Source of the DNA: Acidobacteriota bacterium
GTDB taxonomy: Bacteria > Acidobacteriota > Vicinamibacteria > Vicinamibacterales > Vicinamibacteraceae
NCBI GenBank assembly: GCA_023429845.1
Contig: JAEZCY010000373.1
Coordinates: 1-28,286 of the forward strand
DNA: 28,286 nucleotides
Direction of reading: 5' to 3'
Positions within the stretch are counted from its first letter, which is position 1; the number at the start of each line of letters is the position of its first letter. This document shows positions 23,525 to 28,286 of this stretch, piece by piece. Position numbers and translations under genes: made by a program. The notes beneath the pieces were generated by a model, which saw only the letters and a list, made by a program, of their open reading frames with translations, did not search any database and had not been told where the DNA came from.

Positions 23525-24652
23525 CTAGCGCAGTTGCTCGGCGAGCTTGCCGGCGACGTAATCCACCTGCGACGCCGAGAGCTCACCGTACATCGGCAGC
23601 GAGAGAATCTCGCTCGACACGGCCAGCGCGACCGGGAAGTCCGCAGGGGTGGCGCCGAGGTACTCGTACGCCTTCAGGTATGGGAGCGCAATCGGGTAGT
23701 GGATGCCTGTGTCGATGCCGGCCTGCTTGAGGGTCACCTGCAAGGCCTCGCGGCGATCGGCCGGCACGCGAACCACATAGAGGTGGTACACCGCGCGCAC
23801 ATCGTCGAGCTCCTGCGGCGTGACGACACCGCTTCCGGCAAGCGCCGCGTTGTACCTGCGGGCGTTGGCACGGCGTGCCTCGGTCCAGGCCTCCATGTGC
23901 GGCAGCTTGACGTTGAGGACGGCCGCCTGGAGCCCGTCGAGTCGGCTGTTCACTCCTTCGTGGCTGTGGTCGTACTTCGAGGTGCGGCCGTGATTGGCCA
24001 GCAGCCGCACTTTCGCCGCGACCTCCGGATTGTTGGTGACGATGGCCCCGCCGTCGCCGTACGCGCCCAGATTCTTGCCCGGATAGAAGCTGAACGACGT
24101 GACGTCGGCCAGCGTTGCGATGGGATGTCCCTTGTAGCGGGCACCGTGCGCCTGTGCGGCGTCGCCGATGACATAGAGCCCGTGCTTGCGCGCGATCGCC
24201 ACGATCGGATCCATGTCGGCTGGCTGGCCGTAGAGATGGACCGGGATGATGGCGCGGGTGCGCGCGGTGATCTTTTCCTCGATGCGTGCGGTGTCGATAT
24301 TGTAGGTTCGCGGATCGATGTCGACGAACACGACACGAGCGCCGGCCATCGTCACCGCTTCGGCAGTGGCGATGAACGAGTTCGCCACGGTAATCACCTC
24401 GTCGCCCGGGCCGACGCCGAGGGCGCGCAGGGCAAGGGCCAGCGAGTCGGTGCCATTGGCGACGCCAACGCAGTGGTCGACGCCGCAATACTGCGCGAAC
24501 GCCGTCTCGAAGCGCGACACCGCTTCCCCGCCGATGAACGCGGTGCGCTCGATGATGTCGGCGATCGTTGCATCGATCTCGCCCTTGATCGAGAGGTACT
24601 GCGCCTTCAGGTCGACGAACGGCACCGTCATTGTCGCTTCCAGAGTCTGCAT
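23525..24652 (-). CDS. DegT/DnrJ/EryC1/StrS sugar aminotransferase (WbpE-like)
   Basis: Predicted 375-residue PLP enzyme. It has the family opening VPFVDLKAQYLSIK, NGTDSLALALRALG (66-79), DAAQAHGARYKG (164-175) and the Schiff-base lysine in SFYPGKNLGAYGDGGA (K193), followed by NHGRTSKYDHSHEGVNSRLD. In the diacetamido-uronate pathway WbpE transfers an amino group from glutamate to C3 of UDP-3-keto-GlcNAcA. The neighbours upstream in the operon, a WbpB-like dehydrogenase and a WbpD-like acetyltransferase, are in the same order as in Pseudomonas aeruginosa, which is why I prefer this role over other DegT reactions. Start ATG 24652 has an excellent ribosome site; ATG 24631 is a weaker alternative. 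Confidence 0.92.
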   Translation of the reverse strand: MQTLEATMTVPFVDLKAQYLSIKGEIDATIADIIERTAFIGGEAVSRFETAFAQYCGVDHCVGVANGTDSLALALRALGVGPGDEVITVANSFIATAEAVTMAGARVVFVDIDPRTYNIDTARIEEKITARTRAIIPVHLYGQPADMDPIVAIARKHGLYVIGDAAQAHGARYKGHPIATLADVTSFSFYPGKNLGAYGDGGAIVTNNPEVAAKVRLLANHGRTSKYDHSHEGVNSRLDGLQAAVLNVKLPHMEAWTEARRANARRYNAALAGSGVVTPQELDDVRAVYHLYVVRVPADRREALQVTLKQAGIDTGIHYPIALPYLKAYEYLGATPADFPVALAVSSEILSLPMYGELSASQVDYVAGKLAEQLR

Positions 24653-24658
24653 GATCGA

Positions 24659-24665
24659 TCCTTCC
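24659..24665 (-). promoter_or_regulatory. Ribosome binding site for the aminotransferase
   Basis: GGAAGGA on the minus strand ends six bases before ATG 24652. It fixes that start against the longer open frame reaching to 24889. Confidence 0.75.
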
Positions 24666-24704
24666 AGGTCGTCCGTCAGGGGCGACCGTCCTGTTGTGCG
24701 GTGT

Positions 24705-25322
24705 TCAGATGGCCGCCGGGGAGTACGGCAGGTTCGAGACGTGATTGATGATGCGGGCGGGATTGCCGACGACCACCGCACCGGGTGGCACGTTCCGCAC
24801 GACGACGGCGCCGGCGCCGACGACAGCATTGGCGCCGATCTCCACGCCGGGCAGGACGGTGGCATTGGCGCCGATCCTGGCGCCCGCACGCACGACCGGC
24901 CCGTGCAGCGACGATTTCGCGCCGGGAGACGCCGGGTACTTCGCGTTGGTCAGCACGACGTTCGGTCCGATCCAGCAGCCGGCCTCGAGTACCGAGAACT
25001 CCGGGATGAACGCCTGCGTGTGGATACGTACGCCGTCACCGATGCGCACGTGGTGCTCCACGACCGACAGCGTGCCGATGCTGACGTCGTTGCCGATCGT
25101 GTTGGACTCACGGATGTTGACCTTGTTCCCGGTCTGGAAGTGGTCGCCGATCACGTTGCCCGCGTAGATGACCGTGTGGGAACGAATGGTGGCGCCGACA
25201 CCGATGCGCGTCGGGAGTTCTCCGTCGGGAACATCGCGGGGCGGCACGCCGACGAGGCAGAAGTCCTCGAGCACGTGACCGTCTCCGATGACGACGTTGG
25301 CATGGACCTTCGCCGTGCTCAT
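24705..25322 (-). CDS. Hexapeptide-repeat N-acetyltransferase (WbpD-like)
   Basis: Predicted 205-residue left-handed beta-helix acyltransferase. Imperfect [LIV]-G-x4 repeats run through almost the whole protein: VVIGDGHVLED, RIGVGATIRSH, VIGDHFQTGN, SIGTLSVVEHHVRIGDGV, then ARIGANATVLPGVEIGANAVVGAGAVVVRNVPPG, and the usual ending VVVGNPARII. WbpD acetylates the C3 amino group of UDP-GlcNAc3NA using acetyl-CoA. The start ATG 25322 overlaps the dehydrogenase stop by four bases (ATGA). In-frame sequence up to 25409 lies inside that gene and is Arg-rich. It is followed 52 bases later by the aminotransferase. The acetyl group as donor is inferred from context. Confidence 0.9.
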   Translation of the reverse strand: MSTAKVHANVVIGDGHVLEDFCLVGVPPRDVPDGELPTRIGVGATIRSHTVIYAGNVIGDHFQTGNKVNIRESNTIGNDVSIGTLSVVEHHVRIGDGVRIHTQAFIPEFSVLEAGCWIGPNVVLTNAKYPASPGAKSSLHGPVVRAGARIGANATVLPGVEIGANAVVGAGAVVVRNVPPGAVVVGNPARIINHVSNLPYSPAAI

Positions 25323-26410
25323 CGCGACGCCGGCACGCGGTCGGAAGGCCAACTCGCAAGGTCTGCCCGGCGCGGTCGCTCGACGACGGGCGCGTCGCCG
25401 GTGACCCAATCAAGACTACCCATCACCCGCTGGACGAGCTCGACCGTCTTGAGGCCTTCGTAGCCGCTGGTGCTGATGGCACCGCCGCCGGTGAGCACGT
25501 CGACGAGGTTGGCGTACACCTTGTCGTGGTTCGACATCGAGCCCTGATAGGCGCCGTAGTTGTTGGCCTGGTTGCCCGGAGGCAGGTTCGTGATCTCGTA
25601 ACCGTCGATGCTCTGGTACTCGAGCTCGTTGAGATACTGACCGCCGACCTTGACGGTGCCTCGCTCGCCGAACACCGTGAGTGAGCCCTCCATGTTCCGG
25701 GCGTGCGCGTTGACGGTGTAGGAGATCGTGCCTATTGCCCCGGAGGCGAAGCGCAGACAGGCGACCCCGGTGTCCTCGAACTCGATCACGCCTTCGTGCG
25801 TGTAGTTGCCGCGGAAGCCGTGGACCTCGGCGATGTCGCCGATCATCCAGTAGAGCAGGTCGATGAAGTGACTGAACTGGGTGAAGAGGGTGCCGCCATC
25901 GAGGTCGCGCGTGCCCTTCCACGAGTCGCGGTAGTAGTCGGCGTTCCTGTTCCAGTAGCAGTTCAACTGCAGCGAGAAGATTCGACCGAGCCGGCCGGCG
26001 TCGATGACGTCCTTGAGCGCCACGATGGGAGGGTTGAAGCGGTTCTGCTTGACCACGAACAAACGTCGGTTGCACCGCTCGGCTGCCTTGATCATCTCTC
26101 CGCAATCGCGCACCGTGAGCGCCATCGGCTTCTCGCACAGCACGTGCGCACCATGCTGGAGCGCGGCGATGGAGTGTTGCGCATGCAGGCCGTTCGGCGA
26201 ACACACTGCGACGACGTCGAGCGCACGTTCGCCTGCGAGCATGTCGTCGAGGCTGCCGTACGCGTTGGCACCCGTGCGCTGGGCGAGCTCACTGGCGCGG
26301 TCACGCTCGACGTCGCACACGGCGGCCAGCGTACCGAGACGGGCGATGTGCTCGGCGTGCCGGTGGCCGATGCGGCCGCAGCCGACGAGCGCGAATCGAA
26401 GTGTGTTCAT
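25319..26410 (-). CDS. Gfo/Idh/MocA family NAD-dependent sugar dehydrogenase (WbpB-like)
   Basis: Predicted 363-residue oxidoreductase. The N-terminal Rossmann domain has ALVGCGRIGHRHAEH (GxGxxG, G10-G15), SPNGLHAQHSIAAL and the family signature CEKPMAL (E93-P95). The C-terminal domain contains NCYWNRNADYYRDSWKGTRDLDGGTLFTQFSHFIDLL, a pattern typical of the uronic-acid members, with the DGG-x10-H stretch. WbpB oxidises C3 of UDP-GlcNAcA to the 3-keto sugar that WbpE then aminates. ATG 26410 is preferred over ATG 26422 because a GGAG lies six bases before it; the earlier ATG overlaps that site. Confidence 0.9.
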   Translation of the reverse strand: MNTLRFALVGCGRIGHRHAEHIARLGTLAAVCDVERDRASELAQRTGANAYGSLDDMLAGERALDVVAVCSPNGLHAQHSIAALQHGAHVLCEKPMALTVRDCGEMIKAAERCNRRLFVVKQNRFNPPIVALKDVIDAGRLGRIFSLQLNCYWNRNADYYRDSWKGTRDLDGGTLFTQFSHFIDLLYWMIGDIAEVHGFRGNYTHEGVIEFEDTGVACLRFASGAIGTISYTVNAHARNMEGSLTVFGERGTVKVGGQYLNELEYQSIDGYEITNLPPGNQANNYGAYQGSMSNHDKVYANLVDVLTGGGAISTSGYEGLKTVELVQRVMGSLDWVTGDAPVVERPRRADLASWPSDRVPASR

Positions 26411-26416
26411 GGTCTG

Positions 26417-26420
26417 CTCC
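26417..26420 (-). promoter_or_regulatory. Ribosome binding site for the WbpB-like dehydrogenase
   Basis: GGAG on the minus strand, six bases upstream of ATG 26410. It decides between that ATG and the one at 26422. Confidence 0.65.
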
Positions 26421-26427
26421 ATCGGAC

Positions 26428-27606
26428 TCAGCCGGCCAGCATCTGCTTGTAGAAAGTCACCAGCTCTGGACCCTGTCGGCTCCAGCCGTGTTCGGTCAGG
26501 AACGTCGTCGCCCGTTGGACCTGCTCCCGCCGGCGCGCCGGATCGGCGTGCAACTGGTGAATGGCGTCTGCGAGCGAAGCCACGTTGCCGGGTTCGAAGT
26601 ACGTGACCATCCCCTCGTCGAAGTAGTGCTGGATGGTCCGCAACCTCGGAACGACGGTCGGGATGCCGAGCGCCACGTACTCGAGCAGCTTCACCGGCAA
26701 CATCAGGTCGCCGGCGACACTGGGTCTATTGCCGACGACGCCGACATCCATCGCAGCCAGTCGGCCCGGAAGTTCATGCAGCGGCAGCATTCGCCCGCTG
26801 AACTCGACGCGATCGGCCATGCCCAGGTCGCGCGCCAGCGTGCGGTAGCTTTCGAGGTCATCACCCTGTCCCCAGAGGTGCACGCGCAGTTCCGTTCCGC
26901 GGTCGCGCAGCGCCGCGGCGGCCCGAATCACGAGGTCGACGCCCAACCGGTCGGCCATCGTGCCGTGGTAGACCAGGTTCAGCACGCCGTCAGCGGCACG
27001 GCACGGCGCGGCGACCGGCGCGAAGATCTGCTGGTCGGGTACGTTCATCGAGACGAACGTCTTGTCGGAGGCGATCCCGCGCGCAACGAGCGTGTCTCGC
27101 TGCGGGTGATTCACACAGATGATGCGGTGGGCCACCAGGGCACTCACCTTCTCCTCCGCGCAGAGCAGCCGCCACGACAACCCGCCGCGGGCGAACTTGG
27201 TCGCAAACGTCTCCGGCACGGAGTCGTGGACGTCGAGCACGACCTTGCATCCGTACAGCCGCGGCAGCAGCCCAGCGAACACGAGGAAGTCCGGAAGGTT
27301 GTGGACATGGACGACGTCGAGCGTGCCGGCGCGCAGGAGCCGGAGGCACTCGAACGCCGCGTCGCGCAGGAAGCGCACGTAGGAGGCGACGTATGAGGCC
27401 AGGCTCTTGCCCCGGTACTTTGGTGTCGCGAGTTCCCGCACTTCGACGCCGTCCAGCAGGTAGGTGCGTCTGTCGTCACCGACACGGTTCGCGAGGCAGA
27501 GAACTCGGAACCCGCTGCGCGCGAGCGTCTCTGCCTCTCGCCTGACTCTGGCGTCGGTCGCGTACTCGGTATACGCGACCATGCAAATCACCGGCACCGA
27601 CGTCAC
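26428..27606 (-). CDS. Glycosyltransferase family 4
   Basis: Predicted 392-residue GT-B enzyme. The N-half has VCMVAYTEYATDARVRREAETL-type opening residues, VVHVHNLPDFLVFAGLL and LDVHDSVPETF. The C-half has LVYHGTMADRLGVDLVI, LWGQGDDLESY and the donor-binding PVKLLEYVALGIPTVVPRL, with the conserved Glu of GT4. The start GTG 27606 overlaps the stop of the preceding deacetylase-like gene by four bases (GTGA). The dehydrogenase follows 17 bases after its stop. Donor unknown; the HNLPDF and HDSVPE features are common among WbuB/WcaI-like amino-sugar transferases, which is only suggestive. Confidence 0.91.
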   Translation of the reverse strand: MTSVPVICMVAYTEYATDARVRREAETLARSGFRVLCLANRVGDDRRTYLLDGVEVRELATPKYRGKSLASYVASYVRFLRDAAFECLRLLRAGTLDVVHVHNLPDFLVFAGLLPRLYGCKVVLDVHDSVPETFATKFARGGLSWRLLCAEEKVSALVAHRIICVNHPQRDTLVARGIASDKTFVSMNVPDQQIFAPVAAPCRAADGVLNLVYHGTMADRLGVDLVIRAAAALRDRGTELRVHLWGQGDDLESYRTLARDLGMADRVEFSGRMLPLHELPGRLAAMDVGVVGNRPSVAGDLMLPVKLLEYVALGIPTVVPRLRTIQHYFDEGMVTYFEPGNVASLADAIHQLHADPARRREQVQRATTFLTEHGWSRQGPELVTFYKQMLAG

Positions 27607-28286
27607 GCCGACAACTGCAGCGACTCACCCGGCAGCAGCCGGTGATCGGTGAAGGCGGCACCGTGGTGGACACGCACCGTTGCGCCGGGTAGCTGCGGGA
27701 CCGTGTCATCAGCGCGCACTGTCGTCGCGGCGCCGTCGGTCACGAAGCGGACGGATCGTCGCCAGCGGAACCAGGCCACTGCGTCACCGGCGGTGGCATA
27801 CCAGGCACCACGGCTGTCCAACTCGGCGATGAGTCGGCGGTACGGGGCATTCCACAAACGCTCCGGCGCCAGGCTGCGATCGTGCCAGTTGACGACGATG
27901 GCACCGCCCGACTGCGCCGCGTGGTCGATCAGCGGCTCGCAGCGCGCCAGGCCTTCATCTGCGGACAACCCGAGCCGGCCTGGAAAGAACAAGGCGGTGT
28001 CCATTATCGACAGCGGCAACTCCAAGAGCCGCTCACAGCCCGGCGATCGAAACGCTTGCGCGGTGCCCGCGCGAAAGCCGACGTCCTCGTTGTAGCCGCA
28101 CGTGGAGTCGTAGTCGAAGCCGGCCGCATCGAGCCTGCGCGGTGAGTCCGGGTCGAAGTACAGCCAATGCATGCGCACGCCACCGGAGACCGCACCGGAC
28201 GCCCGCGCTACCTTGGATCGTTCCGCACGCGCGACATGCACGTCGTGCCAGGCATCGATGCCGTGCAGGGCAACCTCTTGTCCTGC
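27603..28286 (-). CDS. Polysaccharide deacetylase family protein, 5' end cut by window
   Basis: The frame is open from the right edge (28286) to TGA 27603, so 227 C-terminal residues are present and the start lies outside; a GTG at 28241 is internal to the domain and not the true start. Near the edge is EVALHGIDAWHD, matching the H-G-x-D-x-x-x-H style second motif of NodB/ArnD-like deacetylases. Then come FDYDSTCGYNEDVGFRAGTA and AIVVNWHDRSL (the late His motif), as in deacetylases from surface-polysaccharide loci. After the catalytic region there is a short beta-rich tail (about 60 residues). It probably removes an acyl group from a lipid-linked or nucleotide-linked sugar or the polymer. The first conserved motif (Asp-Asp) is outside the window, so activity cannot be judged. 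Confidence 0.82.
   Translation of the reverse strand, partial: AGQEVALHGIDAWHDVHVARAERSKVARASGAVSGGVRMHWLYFDPDSPRRLDAAGFDYDSTCGYNEDVGFRAGTAQAFRSPGCERLLELPLSIMDTALFFPGRLGLSADEGLARCEPLIDHAAQSGGAIVVNWHDRSLAPERLWNAPYRRLIAELDSRGAWYATAGDAVAWFRWRRSVRFVTDGAATTVRADDTVPQLPGATVRVHHGAAFTDHRLLPGESLQLSA

Noticed and set aside
11643..28286. Possibility that the operon was recently acquired by horizontal transfer
   Set aside because: No integrase, transposase, direct repeats or tRNA border is visible, and base composition appears uniform by eye across the window.

Overview
This is a GC-rich window (roughly two-thirds G+C by eye) from a Gram-negative bacterium. It is almost entirely a cell-surface polysaccharide (O-antigen/LPS or exopolysaccharide) locus. 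The gene content fits an Acidobacteriota genome, perhaps of the Vicinamibacteria type: many glycosyltransferases, a WbpB/WbpD/WbpE sugar set, HldE, AsnB-like enzymes, and a secreted protein with BACON-like repeats. The organism assignment is inference from gene style and composition; there is no rRNA or other marker. I saw no tRNA, rRNA, CRISPR array or insertion sequence.

Layout. (1) Positions 1-2905, minus strand, cut by the left edge: a large secreted protein with a NodB polysaccharide-deacetylase domain followed by tandem BACON-like plus concanavalin-like units. (2) A gene-free gap of about 400 bases. (3) A GT2 glycosyltransferase on the plus strand (3308-4303), whose end overlaps the end of a minus-strand trio: Wzx-type flippase, GT4, GT8 (8070 down to 4268). 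(4) Divergent from the flippase, a small membrane-anchored YdcF/DUF218-like protein (8127-8885), then a convergent LarA-like (DUF2088) gene (8918-10165), then hldE on plus (10209-11666). (5) From the right edge down to 11643, fourteen consecutive minus-strand genes with gaps of at most 69 bases and seven overlapping stop/start junctions, which looks like one operon.

The operon in transcription order: deacetylase-like protein (cut by the right edge), GT4, Gfo/Idh/MocA dehydrogenase (WbpB-like), hexapeptide acetyltransferase (WbpD-like), DegT aminotransferase (WbpE-like), GT2, unknown alpha-helical toroid-like protein, AsnB, GNAT-type acyltransferase, O-antigen ligase/polymerase, a second AsnB-like protein without the glutaminase cysteine, GT4, GT2, GT9 heptosyltransferase-like.

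How they may work together. The WbpB/E/D trio would make a diacetamido-uronic acid nucleotide sugar. The AsnB-like proteins and the acyltransferase could amidate or acylate the glycan. Eight glycosyltransferases (three GT2, three GT4, one GT8, one GT9) would build the repeat unit or core, the flippase would move it across the inner membrane, and the O-antigen ligase/polymerase homologue would polymerise or attach it. HldE supplies ADP-heptose, matching the GT9 protein that converges on it. No initiating phosphoglycosyltransferase, WbpA or WbpI is visible, so the pathway is incomplete within this window.
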